Shown: positions 1 through 9,977, counted from the stretch's first letter. The stretch: DNA of 64,000 nucleotides from Bacillus sp. REN3 (GCF_017912555.1 NZ_JAERSD010000004.1:54330-118329); one strand, 5' to 3'. The notes: generated by a model not told the origin, from the sequence alone. Numbers and translations are program-made.

Positions 1-206
1 TCGAAAGACGACTTTGCGGTACCTTTCGGCCCTCACGATAGACGATTTGGGCACGAGAAGACCTCTTGCGTTACCTTTTGGCCCTCACGGTAGACGATTT
101 GGGCACGAGAAGACCTCTTGCGTTACCTTTCGGCTTCCCAGGGAGCACGGTTGGGATCGAAAGGCGACTTTGCGGTACCTTTTAGCTCTCACGGGAACCC
201 GATTGA
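1..206. repeat. 52-bp tandem repeat, about four copies
   Basis: Four head-to-tail copies of a roughly 52-bp unit occupy 1-50 (cut by the window edge), 51-102, 103-154 and 155-206. Each unit contains a TTGCGKTACCTTT core followed by GGCCCTCACGG or a variant. Copies 2 and 3 start identically (GCACGAGAAGACCTCTTGCG); copies 1 and 4 share GATCGAAAG-like and GACTTTGCGG blocks, so two sub-types alternate. Open frames cross it, but they have no ribosome site and are made only of the repeat, so I do not call a gene. The rest of the gap up to the fabF end (207-359) holds nothing I recognise apart from a small hairpin. Confidence 0.85.
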
Positions 207-338
207 ACACTGTCTGCCAATGATTGGACCCCTTGCAAGCCCAATCCCGCCTCGTAACGCCCTCTTAACCCTTGTCTCAGGCATTATTTTAAACACAATC
301 CATTGATCCACTTCTCATAATAAACTTATGTAATAAGG

Positions 339-355
339 ACAGGGCTTTGCCCTGT
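339..355 (-). terminator. hairpin after fabF
   Basis: ACAGGGC-TTT-GCCCTGT is a perfect 7-bp stem with a 3-nt loop, four bases beyond the fabF stop codon. No clear T-run follows on the minus strand, so it may be a weak terminator or a 3'-end stabiliser. Confidence 0.4.
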
Positions 356-359
356 GAAA

Positions 360-1601
360 TCAGTCTTCATATTTCCTGAATGCAATGGTCGCATTATGGC
401 CGCCAAAGCCAAGCGAGTTGCTAATCGCGGCATTTACTTGTTGCCTGCGGGTTTTATTAGGCACATAGTCCAGATCGCATTCCGGATCCGGGTTCACGAG
501 ATTGATGGTCGGCGGCAGGATACCTTCCTTCAAAGCCTTGACTGTGAAAATCGCTTCCACTCCGCCGGCAGCTCCGAGCAGGTGGCCTGTCATCGATTTC
601 GTCGAACTTACCGCCAGTTTGTATGCCTGTTCCCCAAATACTGTCTTGATTGCTATTGTTTCGTATTTATCATTGTATTCCGTGCTTGTTCCGTGGGCGT
701 TGATATATCCGACTTCTTCCGGTGCCATGCCGGCATCGTCTAGCGCCATTTTCATTGCCCTTGCTCCTCCTTCGCCTTCAGGAGCCGGAGCGGTAATATG
801 GTAAGCGTCTCCGGTTGCGCCGTAGCCTACGATTTCTGCATATATTTTTGCGCCGCGGGCGAGGGCGTGATCAAGTTCTTCAAGCACGACGATTCCAGCT
901 CCTTCTCCCATTACGAAGCCGTCACGGTCTTTATCGAAGGGCCTGCTAGCAGTCTTAGGGTCATGGTTGGTCGATAGGGCTGTATTGGCACAAAAACCGG
1001 CAAACGACATTTTCGTTATTGGCGCTTCAGCACCGCCTGTTACCATTACATCCGCATCTCCGCGCTGGATAACCTTGAAGGCATCACCGATTGAGTTCGT
1101 TCCGGTTGCACAGGCAGTCACCGTGCAGGAATTGAAACCTTTTGCTCCAAGAGTGATTGAAACCTGGCCAGTCGCCATGTCAGGGATCATCATTGGCACA
1201 AAGAATGGACTGACCCTGCGGTATCCTCTATTAAGGAAAGTTTCATGCTGCTGCTCGAATGTTTCCATCCCCCCGATGCCAGATCCGATCCAGACACCAA
1301 CCCTTGGTGCATTTTCATCGTTGATTTCAAGATTCGCATCCTTTACGGCCATCAAGGAGGCAGCTACAGCGTAATGTGTGAAGCGGTCCATTTTTCTAGC
1401 ATCTTTCCTGTCAATGAAGTTTTCAATATTGAATTCTTTTACTTCAGCGGCTACCTTTGCAGGATAATCATCTGCATTCAGGCGTGTTACCGGTCCGATT
1501 CCCGATACACCATTAATGATATTGTTCCACGTCGTTTCTGCGTCATTTCCTACAGGTGTGACTGCACCGATTCCAGTCACTACAACTCTGCGTTTCTCCA
1601 T
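360..1601 (-). CDS. fabF: beta-ketoacyl-ACP synthase II
   Basis: FabF catalyses the condensing step of fatty acid elongation, joining malonyl-ACP to acyl-ACP in the cytoplasm. The 413-residue product has the usual length. The nucleophile sits in VTACATG (Cys164), and the two catalytic histidines are in INAHGTST and in [10 protein letters not shown]. The start is supported by AAAGGAG nine bases upstream of ATG. It lies 28 bp downstream of fabH on the same strand, the fabHA-fabF arrangement of B. subtilis, so the two probably share the FapR-controlled promoter upstream of fabH. Confidence 0.97.
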   Translation of the reverse strand: MEKRRVVVTGIGAVTPVGNDAETTWNNIINGVSGIGPVTRLNADDYPAKVAAEVKEFNIENFIDRKDARKMDRFTHYAVAASLMAVKDANLEINDENAPRVGVWIGSGIGGMETFEQQHETFLNRGYRRVSPFFVPMMIPDMATGQVSITLGAKGFNSCTVTACATGTNSIGDAFKVIQRGDADVMVTGGAEAPITKMSFAGFCANTALSTNHDPKTASRPFDKDRDGFVMGEGAGIVVLEELDHALARGAKIYAEIVGYGATGDAYHITAPAPEGEGGARAMKMALDDAGMAPEEVGYINAHGTSTEYNDKYETIAIKTVFGEQAYKLAVSSTKSMTGHLLGAAGGVEAIFTVKALKEGILPPTINLVNPDPECDLDYVPNKTRRQQVNAAISNSLGFGGHNATIAFRKYED

Positions 1602-1629
1602 CCTATTGCATCTCCTTTAACATAAGAGT

Positions 1630-2562
1630 TCATTTTCCCCAGCGCATTGCAATCGCGCCCCAAGTCAGGCCACCGCCGAAGCCGACCATGATGATGACAT
1701 CCCCATCTTTGATTTTCCCTGCTTCCAATTCTTCAGCAAGCGAAATTGGAATCGAAGCAGCGGATGTATTTCCGTACTTATGGACTGTTTTGGACATTTT
1801 TTCAATTGGCAGTTCCAGTCGTTGGCGTGCAGACTCCATGATCCTGATATTCGCCTGATGGGGAATAAGGAAATCCACATCCTCTTTTGAAAGACCCGCC
1901 TTTTCCAGGACGTTGATACTGCTTTCTCCCATTTGCCTGACGGCGAATTTAAAAACTTCCCTTCCGTTCATGACAACGTAATCATCCTGGTACAGATACT
2001 TTCCGCCTGAACCATCTGCTCCAAGTTCGAAGGAAAGGACGCCCATGCCTTCTGAGACAGGTCCCATGACAACCGCGCCAGCCCCGTCACCAAACAGGAC
2101 AGCTGTATTCCGATCTTCCCAATCTGTAATTTTCGACAGTTTTTCTACACCAACTATTAAAACATATTTATAGGTGCCTGCTTCAATGAATTGTTTTGCC
2201 GTCACCATGCCATACATAAAACCGGCACAGGCTGCGCTTAAATCCATCGCAGCTGCTTTTTTCGCCCCAAGCTGTTCCTGGAGCATGCAGGATACGGTCG
2301 GGAATGGCTGATCAGGTGTGACAGTTGCCACCAGGATCAAGTCAATCTCCTCCGCCGAAATTCCCGCCTTGTCAATCGCTTCCTTTGCTGCACGATATCC
2401 CATATGCGAAGTATCGATATCTTCCCCGGCAATCCTTCTTTCTTCAATCCCTGTCCTTGTGCGGATCCATTCATCAGAAGTGTCCATCCTCTTTTCCAAG
2501 TCCAGGTTCGTCACGATATTTTCGGGTAAATATCGTCCAACCCCAATTATCCCTGCGTTCAT
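1630..2562 (-). CDS. fabH: beta-ketoacyl-ACP synthase III
   Basis: FabH starts fatty acid synthesis by condensing an acyl-CoA primer with malonyl-ACP; in Bacilli the primer is usually branched-chain. The 310-aa product shows the Cys-His-Asn triad: Cys in [11 protein letters not shown], His in IPHQANIR and Asn in [10 protein letters not shown] start at the ATG at 2562 (MNAGIIGVG) rather than the ATG at 2571, because AAGGAG lies 9 bases before 2562 but abuts 2571. First gene of a fabH-fabF pair. Confidence 0.96.
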   Translation of the reverse strand: MNAGIIGVGRYLPENIVTNLDLEKRMDTSDEWIRTRTGIEERRIAGEDIDTSHMGYRAAKEAIDKAGISAEEIDLILVATVTPDQPFPTVSCMLQEQLGAKKAAAMDLSAACAGFMYGMVTAKQFIEAGTYKYVLIVGVEKLSKITDWEDRNTAVLFGDGAGAVVMGPVSEGMGVLSFELGADGSGGKYLYQDDYVVMNGREVFKFAVRQMGESSINVLEKAGLSKEDVDFLIPHQANIRIMESARQRLELPIEKMSKTVHKYGNTSAASIPISLAEELEAGKIKDGDVIIMVGFGGGLTWGAIAMRWGK

Positions 2563-2616
2563 GGGATCCATCTCCTTTTTATAAAAGTTATCCTATATCT
2601 ATTTTTAATATCAAAT

Positions 2617-2663
2617 ATTATGACTTGGTACTAATTTTATCAGAACCTCTCTCCATTCTGCAA
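2617..2663 (-). promoter_or_regulatory. fabH promoter with FapR-like operator
   Basis: On the minus strand TTGCAG (2658-2663), an 18-bp spacer and TAAAAT (2634-2639) form a sigma-A-type promoter. Immediately after the -10 comes TTAGTACCAAGTCATAAT (2617-2634). It begins with the TTAGTACC half-site typical of FapR, the repressor that senses malonyl-CoA in Bacilli. Its place over the start point suits repression. The second half-site is degenerate, so FapR binding is inferred. Confidence 0.55.
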
Positions 2664-2759
2664 CAGTAATTTCTTAATTCCGCACCAGCCCTGATCCATT
2701 GATGTCCATCTTTCATACACTAACAGTGATAAACAAACATATAGGAAGGCGGGAATGGT

Positions 2760-3056
2760 ATGGCTGATGAAGAATTGCGGGATATCCTGGGTATTGGGAG
2801 GAAGGATGCCAAAAGTGATGGGAATGAGACCGAGGGAAGGGATGATTTTTTCAGTCGCTTCATGTTCGGCGGACGGGAGCCGGAGCCTGTCCCGGAGATA
2901 AAAAAGGCTGGAGTGCCGAGGTTCCTTGATGACATAGACCTCGATCAATTGCTCTCTCATGTAGATACGCTGATAACATCTGCACAGGAACTTAAACCAT
3001 TATTCAGTAAAGCTAAGCCTTATCTTGATCAATTCATGAACAAGCAAAAGAGCTGA
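2760..3056 (+). CDS. small acidic hypothetical protein next to fabH
   Basis: A 98-residue ORF with a good ribosome site (AGGAAGGCGGG upstream of ATG). The N-terminal half is acidic and polar; the C-terminal 45 residues look helical, with DIDLDQLLSHVDTLI followed by ELKPLFSKAKPYLDQF. It has no signal peptide or membrane segment. It is divergent to fabH, the place where B. subtilis has the small gene yjzB, but I cannot show homology. The C-terminal pattern resembles short tails of Bacillus spore-associated hypothetical proteins, so a sporulation link is only a guess. Confidence 0.6.
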   Translation: MADEELRDILGIGRKDAKSDGNETEGRDDFFSRFMFGGREPEPVPEIKKAGVPRFLDDIDLDQLLSHVDTLITSAQELKPLFSKAKPYLDQFMNKQKS

Positions 3057-3122
3057 GCGAAAGGCTCAAGAAGTTATAATGCATTATTTTAAAGGCTCTA
3101 TTAAACCTTGGTGTGATTTCCA

Positions 3123-3486
3123 CTCCAGAGACACGCTTTCCGCGGGGCGTCAGTGGAGCTGGTCCAGCTTCAGCGCTTAGCCCGTCCGAGTCGCTTCGCT
3201 CCTGCCAATGAAGTCAAAGAGCGACTTGACCGTCAGGCCCTTCGACGGACAGGACGTCCTAGTGCCGACGTTGCCGCAGGACGCGGCGGTCTTAGTCGGC
3301 CAACGCTTGTTGGGGCTGACCAAAGCGCTTCAGCTTCCCCATCTCCTCGGCACTAAGGGCGCCTGCGGGGTCTCCACCTTGCCGCTGTTTTCGCAGGACA
3401 CTGAATGGCTCCGGCGAATTCGCCCACGCACGAAGGAAATGCATTAGCATTTTCAAGGAGGACGTCCCATCCGTTCCAATCAACTC
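3123..3486. repeat. dispersed GC-rich structured element, copy 1
   Basis: A GC-rich island between two AT-richer intergenic stretches. From CAGGCCCTTCGA (3234) to CCAATCAA (about 3484) it matches a second copy at 44196-44446 and, over its right third, a decayed copy at 25371-25478. It can fold: GCCGAC/GTCGGC encloses CCGC-AGGAC-GCGG. Its left part (3123-3233) has no counterpart in the other copies. ORFs through it have no ribosome sites and lack codon character. Such GC-rich elements recur between genes in Bacillaceae genomes as far as I recall; their function is unknown. Bases 3487-3584 hold nothing recognisable. Confidence 0.75.
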
Positions 3487-3584
3487 TTAAAAAAACAACA
3501 TTCAGCTTTAACACAGCCATTTTAAAAAGGGTTAGGCAATCAGGGAATAATTAGCCGCGTATATGACATAGGCCGTCCCGTTTT

Positions 3585-3647
3585 AAAAAATGGAGAAATG
3601 CAAATCATCAACGGCAACCAGGCCGTTCACCATTTTGCATCTCTCCA
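3585..3647 (-). terminator. long two-part hairpin with T-run
   Basis: TGGAGA-A-ATGCAAA (3591-3604) pairs with TTTGCAT-C-TCTCCA (3634-3647) around an inner AACGGC/GCCGTT stem (3610-3615 with 3622-3627). On the minus strand the stem is followed at once by TTTTTT, the form of an intrinsic terminator. It lies about 45 nt beyond a first terminator that already follows comZ. Confidence 0.6.
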
Positions 3648-3687
3648 AATCGCACTTGTTTTCTCTAGACTTTCCAAGGGCAAAAAT

Positions 3688-3721
3688 TCATTAAAAGGGC
3701 GTTAATCTCCTGGATTAACGC
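3688..3721 (-). terminator. terminator of med-comZ
   Basis: GCGTTAATC-TCCTG-GATTAACGC is a perfect 9-bp stem with a 5-nt loop. On the minus strand it is followed by CCCTTTTAA, 18 bases after the comZ stop codon. Confidence 0.75.
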
Positions 3722-3738
3722 ACCTGCCTAACTTCCTG

Positions 3739-3927
3739 TCATTCTTTTGCAGCATCAGCTTTGCCAAGCTCGTACGCTTCGTTCATCACTTTAGTAAACA
3801 GCGAGAAAAATGGCTGAAGATTGTCCATTGTCAGTTCGATTCCAGCTGCCTCCAGCTGTTGCTGTGCCTCGGGAAGGTGCTTCATCGCAATTTGCATGAA
3901 CTCCATTGTCTTATCGTTTCTCTCCAT
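3739..3927 (-). CDS. comZ: ComZ competence protein
   Basis: A 62-residue helical protein matching B. subtilis ComZ in length, sequence flavour and position directly after med. In B. subtilis ComZ modulates competence and reduces comG expression. The central LEAAGIELTMDNLQPFF stretch and the acidic N-terminus are as expected. A weak ribosome site (GGAGATTGCAATC) precedes ATG. Co-transcribed with med (23-bp gap), with a terminator just after it. Confidence 0.85.
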   Translation of the reverse strand: MERNDKTMEFMQIAMKHLPEAQQQLEAAGIELTMDNLQPFFSLFTKVMNEAYELGKADAAKE

Positions 3928-3950
3928 GATTGCAATCTCCTTTGCTGTGA

Positions 3951-4901
3951 TTATTGTTTGGGCAATTTGCCTGTCTCTTTGTAGGATTGGATCGATTCGG
4001 CCAATCTTTGCCTGAATTCATCATCAACCTTCGGGCTGAACGCTCCAAGCGAGATGACATCGTCCTTAAAATCAAAGAATAGGTTGCCTGATTCCAGCTT
4101 ACCTTTATTGAATCTTCGGGCAGATAATTCATATAAATCATCCACATGCTGGACAGTGCTTGTCAATACAGTCGATTCCCCAAAGTCTGACTGGTCGGAA
4201 ATATAACCAATTACATATTTGCCTTTTTCCTTCACTCTTTCTATGACAGGGACATTGAAGCCATCACCAGCAGGATAGATGACATCATTCCCTTCAGCGA
4301 GCATTTGATCAAGGGCTTCAAGCGCTTTTTCATCATCATCCCAATGCCCGACATATCGGATCTCTACCTCAATGTCCTTGTTTTCATAAACGGCCCCTTC
4401 ATAGAAGCCTTCCACTTCAGGCTGCCACTCAAATGCCGCCAGGACGCCAATTTTTCCACTCTTGGACATGTGGCTGGCAACCATTCCGCCGAAGAATCCC
4501 ATCGCATAGGCGTTAAAATTAAGGCTGGTTGTGTTTTTCTCGGTAGCATCTCCATTAAAACTAATAAAATGGATATCCGGGTATTCCTCAGAGAGCTTGT
4601 TGAAAAAGGCTGCATATTCATTGCCATGGCCATACACCAGGTTGACGCCTTTTCTATCAAATTCTTCAACCGCTTGTTCGACAAGCGTCTCTGTATTCAT
4701 TCCTTCTTTAAAAAAGACATCGACATTCAAACTCGACTGGATTTGCAGAAGTCCCCTATAGCCCTTCGTTCCCCATACCTGGTCATAGATGGTCTCAGGC
4801 ACCAGCAGGCCCACTTTCTCTACCTTTCCAGGCGAGAGAGGTTGTCCGCATCCGCCAAATAAAAACAGGCTTATCAATATGAGCCCGAAGCGTTTCAGCA
4901 T
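3951..4901 (-). CDS. med: Med, BMP-family lipoprotein, positive regulator of comK
   Basis: Med is a membrane-anchored lipoprotein of the basic membrane protein (PnrA-like, periplasmic-binding) fold; in B. subtilis it raises comK expression. The 316-aa product has a lipoprotein signal: LILISLFLFGGC, with the lipidated Cys at residue 18. Typical BMP blocks follow (VGLLVPETIYDQVWGTKGY, GHGNEYAAFF). I start at 4901, since AAAAGGAG lies 9 bases upstream; the ATG at 4910 abuts the ribosome site. Followed by comZ as in B. subtilis. Confidence 0.9.
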   Translation of the reverse strand: MLKRFGLILISLFLFGGCGQPLSPGKVEKVGLLVPETIYDQVWGTKGYRGLLQIQSSLNVDVFFKEGMNTETLVEQAVEEFDRKGVNLVYGHGNEYAAFFNKLSEEYPDIHFISFNGDATEKNTTSLNFNAYAMGFFGGMVASHMSKSGKIGVLAAFEWQPEVEGFYEGAVYENKDIEVEIRYVGHWDDDEKALEALDQMLAEGNDVIYPAGDGFNVPVIERVKEKGKYVIGYISDQSDFGESTVLTSTVQHVDDLYELSARRFNKGKLESGNLFFDFKDDVISLGAFSPKVDDEFRQRLAESIQSYKETGKLPKQ

Positions 4902-5038
4902 CCAATGCATCTCCTTTTATGCAGCGCTGTGTTTTCGGCTGATTGTTGCGCTAATTTTAGAAATGTTTCCATCAAAAACAATCATTTTCCATTTTACTCT
5001 TTAAAGGTGTGCTTTGAAAGCCATTTATCAAAATTCGT

Positions 5039-5854
5039 CTATACGCTACTTTCCTGAATCCGACAAAATCTCTGCTTTTGTTTTAGGATGCCAGCCTTTA
5101 TACTCTCATTCCTATCCACGGTGACGATGTGGATCCCTTCCTTAATTTCAGGGCTGGTGCGCGGATTCCCAATGATTTTATCGAGCTGTGGGCCAAGAAG
5201 GCTGCTGGCACAATCCAGCCACTGGTTCTCTTCGCCGCTCGAAAGCATAAATTGCCCTTCGTGCTCCTTTTCTGCAGTCTTTAGGATAAGCTGAACGGCA
5301 TCATCGATATAGAGCGCATCATGGATCCATTCGCGCCCTGTGAGTAACGGGAGCTCACTGCCATTCTCAATGTAATTCAACGACTGCTGAAAAAGAAATT
5401 CTTCAGGCTGCCAGGGGCCGTAGACAGTAGGCAGATAAAACTCAAGAAGGCCTGCTTTTTTCCTGGAGAAAAAGTTCGCAATCTTTTGCTGGATTCCAGG
5501 TGCCGATTCGCCTTTTACAGCGAGGGCAGCAGGAAGGATTAGCACTACCTGGAGACCATCTCCCTTAATTGAAGCAAGCTTTGCCATCCATTCATCCATA
5601 TACTGCCCTTCACTAAAGATTTTCTCATACAGGGAAATGAACAGGATATCGATTGATTCCGCAACCTCCCATTCCTGGAAGTCTTCCTCGCAGAAATTGG
5701 CATTCCTTCCGATTTCGAGTCGTTTCTGCTCTTTATAGTGATTTTCCCGATACGCCAAATCGATTCCTTCAATCTCCAGACCGGTTTCAAGCAATGTTTG
5801 GCACAGGCCATAGCCAATGAAACCATACACTCCGAGGATTGCTGCCTTTTCCAT
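5039..5854 (-). CDS. NAD(P)-dependent epimerase/dehydratase-like protein
   Basis: A 271-residue protein with a Rossmann N-terminus: AAILGVYGFIGYGLC is a GxxGxxG-type nucleotide site. A tyrosine-rich FYLPTVYGPWQPEE segment near residue 145 resembles the substrate region of extended SDR epimerases, but no clear YxxxK pair is evident, so activity is uncertain. It sits with the next gene (67-bp gap) upstream of med, the position of yjaV in B. subtilis. The start at 5854 has GGGGGA eight bases upstream. Confidence 0.65.
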   Translation of the reverse strand: MEKAAILGVYGFIGYGLCQTLLETGLEIEGIDLAYRENHYKEQKRLEIGRNANFCEEDFQEWEVAESIDILFISLYEKIFSEGQYMDEWMAKLASIKGDGLQVVLILPAALAVKGESAPGIQQKIANFFSRKKAGLLEFYLPTVYGPWQPEEFLFQQSLNYIENGSELPLLTGREWIHDALYIDDAVQLILKTAEKEHEGQFMLSSGEENQWLDCASSLLGPQLDKIIGNPRTSPEIKEGIHIVTVDRNESIKAGILKQKQRFCRIQESSV

Positions 5855-5921
5855 TTTGATTCCCCCTTGCAAACAGTCTTTTGTATCCTATGAACTGAAA
5901 TGGAGAAATATTTGCCTGGAG

Positions 5922-6662
5922 TCAAAGGACTTGCTCATGATCTTTATAAAACCGGACTGCCTGTACGCCAATTTGCTGTTTTTTTTCAGGAAGTACATAC
6001 GTCACCTGTACAGGAAGCTTTTCTTGTTCCCAAACAGCCGATAATTCATTAATGGTTTTCGATTGTTTATAGGCGCGGTTGCCTGACAGCACATGAATGA
6101 TTTTCACCGGCACCTCAGGATGGAAGGTTAACTTTCCTTCCTCTTTTTTTACAATGGCTAAAAGGGAGTTTCTTTCGACTCCATACGCTCTCTCCAGCTC
6201 TCCCAACAGCTTTTTATAAAAGAACTTATTTTCCTTCTCCAGCTCGAGATGCCTTGTCAGCGAAAGCACGGGATTGATGAGGACGACAGACCTGATCGAT
6301 ACATCTTCCTGTGACAGCAGCTTTAGGGCAGCAAGGGCTCCCATCCCTTCCGCCATTACATGAAAGGTTCCATTCAGGATTTCATTGCGGACAATGTGGC
6401 TGCAGAGCCGTTTGGACATGTCAACAGCCTTGTCACTCCCCCAATGCCTGCCGTATAGATTCGAGTAAAAAATCGTATAGCCTTCCGCCTTCAGAAAATC
6501 CAGCAAATGAACCTTTCCTTCATTCTGTGTCCAAAAGCTGCTGCTTTTGTCAACAAAATTCCGTTCATCTCCCAATATGAGGATACCGAAACCATTCGGT
6601 TTTTCAGGATAATGGATCATATTCCATTCGGTATCCAATATAAAGTTCCGGCTCTCCATCAT
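5922..6662 (-). CDS. alpha/beta-hydrolase-like protein (YjaU position)
   Basis: A 246-residue protein with alpha/beta-hydrolase features. GILILGDERNFVDKSSSFW and YTIFYSNLYGRHWGSDKA make the N-terminal strands. HVMAEGMGALAAL is the nucleophile elbow, but it carries Gly instead of Ser (GxSxG becomes EGMGA), so it may not be a classical esterase. A strand VVLINPVLSL follows. Its position between yjzD and med matches yjaU of B. subtilis. AAAAGGAG precedes two adjacent ATGs; 6659 is an equally good start. Confidence 0.6.
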   Translation of the reverse strand: MMESRNFILDTEWNMIHYPEKPNGFGILILGDERNFVDKSSSFWTQNEGKVHLLDFLKAEGYTIFYSNLYGRHWGSDKAVDMSKRLCSHIVRNEILNGTFHVMAEGMGALAALKLLSQEDVSIRSVVLINPVLSLTRHLELEKENKFFYKKLLGELERAYGVERNSLLAIVKKEEGKLTFHPEVPVKIIHVLSGNRAYKQSKTINELSAVWEQEKLPVQVTYVLPEKKQQIGVQAVRFYKDHEQVL

Positions 6663-6887
6663 ATCAACTCCTTTTTACAGATTATTTATATTACTGTATG
6701 AAAATAAACAAGAAATGAACGGGAGTTTGCCTATTTTCCCCTTCTTTACTGTCTCATTTCCTCCTTTTCCGCGAGCTGGTTGACCAAAGCAGATGAAAAC
6801 GCTTTTCAATTTGTCAAAATATCATTTATAATAAGGGGAGCATATGGTAATATTGAAAAAGATTCAATAATGTTAGAGGTGAAACTG

Positions 6888-7076
6888 ATGCAATATTTCT
6901 GGACTTTTTTCTGGACATTCCTTTTGGTTCAAATGTTGAATTATGTTGCCGGATCCATGCTTGGTGTTCCGTTTGACTTTGCTACCGGAAGCATCCTTGG
7001 GGTTGTTGCGACAATCATCATCCTGGTTGTTCCATCCATCCTTCCAAATGAACCGGCAGAAAAACACCTTCACTAA
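6888..7076 (+). CDS. yjzD: YjzD, DUF2929 small membrane protein
   Basis: A 62-residue protein with two predicted membrane segments: residues 3-20 (YFWTFFWTFLLVQMLNYV) and 33-53 (ATGSILGVVATIIILVVP). It ends in PNEPAEKHLH, the typical tail of B. subtilis YjzD. AGAGGTG lies 6 bases before the ATG at 6888; longer in-frame starts have no such site. Function unknown. The neighbours (clpB, yjzC and the arg operon on one side, yjaU-like on the other) fit the conserved yjz-yja region. The upstream gap 6663-6887 shows no other gene. Confidence 0.8.
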   Translation: MQYFWTFFWTFLLVQMLNYVAGSMLGVPFDFATGSILGVVATIIILVVPSILPNEPAEKHLH

Positions 7077-7088
7077 GATTTTTACATA

Positions 7089-7124
7089 AAAAAGTCATCC
7101 AGGCTAAGCTGGATGACTTTTTTC
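7089..7124 (+). terminator. terminator of yjzD
   Basis: AAGTCATCCAG (7092-7102), loop GCTAAG, CTGGATGACTT (7109-7119), then TTTTTC: a canonical intrinsic terminator, also preceded by an A-run and so possibly bidirectional with clpB. The stretch between it and the clpB stop (7125-7309) has no further recognised feature. Confidence 0.88.
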
Positions 7125-7309
7125 TTGGCTTTTTACAAATTTCCCAATTTTTCTATCCTTGACCTTGTCAGTCGGAACAAAAATTTTGCGATATCAAGTT
7201 TCTTTTAATGCACTTTGTGCAATTGGTCTCATCCGGAAAAGGAGAAAACTTAACATGCTGGAATGGCGAATGCCTCCCCTAAGAGTCAGGCACCACTGCC
7301 TAAAGATGG

Positions 7310-9910
7310 CTATCGAATCTCCAATCGGATTTCCCCATCTTCGACCGCTATTTCCACTTCGCTCTTCTCTTTGATCCTCCCTGAGATGATTTCTTTAGCA
7401 AGCTTAGTCTCGACACTCCTTTGGATAAATCGTTTGAGCGGCCTTGCCCCGTATACTGGATCAAATCCTTGTTCCGCGAGATATTCTTTGGCTTCATCAG
7501 TGATTGCTAACCGGATCTGCTGGTGGGCAAGTCTTTCTTGAAGTGCTGTGATCAATTTTGAGACAATCTGTTTGATTTCTTTTAGCGCAAGTGGTTTGAA
7601 TAAAATGATTTCATCTACACGGTTAAGGAACTCCGGCCTGAAATGGCTCCTGAGCTGCGACATCACAAGGTTCCTTGTTTCATCTGCTATTTCGTCCACT
7701 CCTTCCTGACGTTCAAGCAGGAAATGTGATCCGATGTTGGATGTCATGATGATAACTGTATTCTTGAAATCGACTGTCCTGCCCTGGGAATCGGTAATAC
7801 GCCCATCATCGAGCATCTGCAGAAGGATGTTGAACACTTCCGGATGGGCTTTTTCGATTTCATCAAGAAGAATGACAGAATAAGGGTTCCTTCTAACGGC
7901 TTCAGTAAGCTGTCCGCCTTCTTCGTATCCGACATATCCTGGAGGCGCGCCAATCAGCCTTGATACAGCATGCTTTTCCATATATTCCGACATATCTATG
8001 CGGATGATATGCTCTTCACTATCAAAAAGGGATTGCGCGAGCGTTTTTGCCAATTCGGTCTTTCCGACTCCGGTCGGCCCGAGGAATATGAAAGAACCGA
8101 TTGGCCTGTTAGGGTCCTTGATTCCCGCCCTTGCCCGTAAAACCGCATCCGCTACAAGCGATACCGCTTCATCCTGTCCGACAACCCGGTCATGGAGGAT
8201 ACTCTCAAGCTTTAGCAGCTTTTCCCTTTCACCTTCGACAAGCTTCATAACCGGTATCCCCGTCCAGCGCGCTACAATGGAAGCAATCTCTTCCTCTGTC
8301 ACTTCCTCCCGTAAGAGCCTGTCCCCGGAATGGTCGCTTACAGAAGCTTCAAGATCCTTCAATTCCTTTTCCAATGCGGGAATTCTTCCATGCCTTAATT
8401 CCGCAGCTTTGTTCAAGTCATAATCATTTTCAGCTTTTTCCAGCTCCCGCCTATGCTTTTCAAGCAATTCACGTTTTTCCCGGACCTTCTGGATGCCTTC
8501 CTTCTCCATTATCCATCTTGCCTTCATTTCATTGGATTTTTCTCGAAGATTGGCAAGCTCCTCTTTAAGCGCATCAAGGCGCTCGCGGCTAGCATCATCT
8601 TTTTCCTTTGTCAAGGCTGCTTCTTCGATTTCAAGCTGCATGACCCTCCTTGTTACCTCATCAAGTTCGGACGGCATTGAATCGATTTCAGTCCTGATCA
8701 TTGCGCATGCCTCATCAATGAGGTCAATCGCCTTGTCCGGTAGGAAGCGGTCGGTGATGTACCTGTCGGACAAGGTCGCTGCAGCCACTAATGCACGGTC
8801 ATGGATATTGACACCGTGGTGGATTTCGAATCTTTCTTTCAAACCTCGTAAAATCGAGATCGTATCTTCAACATCTGGCTCCTTTACGAGTACCTGCTGG
8901 AACCTGCGTTCAAGCGCAGGGTCTTTTTCGATATACTTTCGGTGTTCATCCAGCGTCGTGGCGCCAATACAGTGTAGCTCGCCGCGTGCAAGCATTGGCT
9001 TAAGCATATTTCCTGCATCCATCGCGCCTTCCGTCTTCCCGGCGCCGACAATCGTATGGAGCTCATCAATGAACAAAAGGATGTTTCCTTCGCTCTTTTT
9101 CACTTCATTCAATACGGCCTTCAAACGTTCCTCGAACTCACCCCGGAACTTGGCTCCGGCAATAAGCGAGCTCATGTCCAGGGCAAAAATAGTCTTATCC
9201 TTAAGGCCTTCCGGGACGTCCTTCCTGACAATCCTCTGGGCGAGCCCTTCAACAATCGCGGTTTTACCAACTCCGGGTTCTCCAATGAGCACTGGATTAT
9301 TCTTCGTCTTCCGCGAAAGGATGCGAATGACATTCCGGATTTCCGCATCCCTGCCGATAACCGGGTCAACCTTGCCTGCTTTTACCTCCTCGACAAGATC
9401 CCGGCCATACTTTTCCAATACCTGATACGTTGCTTCTGGATTTTGTGAAGTCACTCGCTGATTCCCCCTTACCTGTTTTATTTTCATCAATAGCTTGTCC
9501 CTTGTTAAGCCCAGATTCTTCATGATTGTCCCTGTTTCCGATGAGGCAGTCGCTAAAGCGGCTAAAATCACATGTTCGACAGACAGGAACTCATCCTTAA
9601 AAACTTTCATTTCATTTTCAGCCTGTGCCAAAACATTTCGCAGTGATGCTGTGATGTATAATTTTCCTTGGCCAGTCCCAGTGCCCGTGACCTTCGGCAT
9701 TTTCGCCATCGCTGTTTTCAATTGTTCCATCAGGGGTTCAGTGCTTACTCCACTGCCTTCGATCAGTTGAGCTGCCAAATTCCCTTCCTGGCCCAGGAGT
9801 TCCAGAAAGAGATGGACGTCATCAATCCCCTGATGATCATTCTGGAGAGCCAGGTTTTGAGCAGATAAAAAAGCATTTTGCAGACTTTCTGTCATTCTAT
9901 TCAAATCCAA
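7310..9910 (-). CDS. clpB: ATP-dependent disaggregase ClpB
   Basis: ClpB is a hexameric AAA+ disaggregase that works with DnaK to resolubilise aggregated proteins after heat stress. Visible in order: Clp N-domain repeats, first AAA module (Walker A GEPGVGKT, Walker [10 protein letters not shown]), a charged coiled-coil middle domain, second AAA module (Walker [23 protein letters not shown]) and the C-terminal D2-small domain. The start is TTG at 9910 ([11 protein letters not shown]), giving the usual 866 residues; AAAGGAG lies 8 bases before it. A longer reading would run through the CtsR box and promoter. Confidence 0.96.
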   Translation of the reverse strand: MDLNRMTESLQNAFLSAQNLALQNDHQGIDDVHLFLELLGQEGNLAAQLIEGSGVSTEPLMEQLKTAMAKMPKVTGTGTGQGKLYITASLRNVLAQAENEMKVFKDEFLSVEHVILAALATASSETGTIMKNLGLTRDKLLMKIKQVRGNQRVTSQNPEATYQVLEKYGRDLVEEVKAGKVDPVIGRDAEIRNVIRILSRKTKNNPVLIGEPGVGKTAIVEGLAQRIVRKDVPEGLKDKTIFALDMSSLIAGAKFRGEFEERLKAVLNEVKKSEGNILLFIDELHTIVGAGKTEGAMDAGNMLKPMLARGELHCIGATTLDEHRKYIEKDPALERRFQQVLVKEPDVEDTISILRGLKERFEIHHGVNIHDRALVAAATLSDRYITDRFLPDKAIDLIDEACAMIRTEIDSMPSELDEVTRRVMQLEIEEAALTKEKDDASRERLDALKEELANLREKSNEMKARWIMEKEGIQKVREKRELLEKHRRELEKAENDYDLNKAAELRHGRIPALEKELKDLEASVSDHSGDRLLREEVTEEEIASIVARWTGIPVMKLVEGEREKLLKLESILHDRVVGQDEAVSLVADAVLRARAGIKDPNRPIGSFIFLGPTGVGKTELAKTLAQSLFDSEEHIIRIDMSEYMEKHAVSRLIGAPPGYVGYEEGGQLTEAVRRNPYSVILLDEIEKAHPEVFNILLQMLDDGRITDSQGRTVDFKNTVIIMTSNIGSHFLLERQEGVDEIADETRNLVMSQLRSHFRPEFLNRVDEIILFKPLALKEIKQIVSKLITALQERLAHQQIRLAITDEAKEYLAEQGFDPVYGARPLKRFIQRSVETKLAKEIISGRIKEKSEVEIAVEDGEIRLEIR

Positions 9911-9922
9911 AGCAAGCGCTCC

Positions 9923-9977
9923 TTTGACCTTTTTTGACCTTTTGCTTTTATTATAATAAAAATTCCCAATAAGTAAA
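9923..9977 (-). promoter_or_regulatory. clpB promoter with CtsR box
   Basis: On the minus strand GGTCAAA-AAA-GGTCAAA (9923-9939) is a perfect CtsR heptad direct repeat, overlapping the approach to the ribosome site. Upstream are TATAAT (9950-9955) and, 16 bp away, TTTACT (9972-9977). CtsR represses clp genes in Firmicutes until heat inactivates it, so clpB is very probably heat-inducible through CtsR. Confidence 0.9.

Noticed and set aside
14-306. ORFs over the 52-bp repeat
   Set aside because: Composed only of the repeated unit, no ribosome site.
3153-3483. ORFs of 63-79 codons inside the GC-rich element
   Set aside because: They follow the repeat, lack ribosome sites and are not kept open in the second copy.
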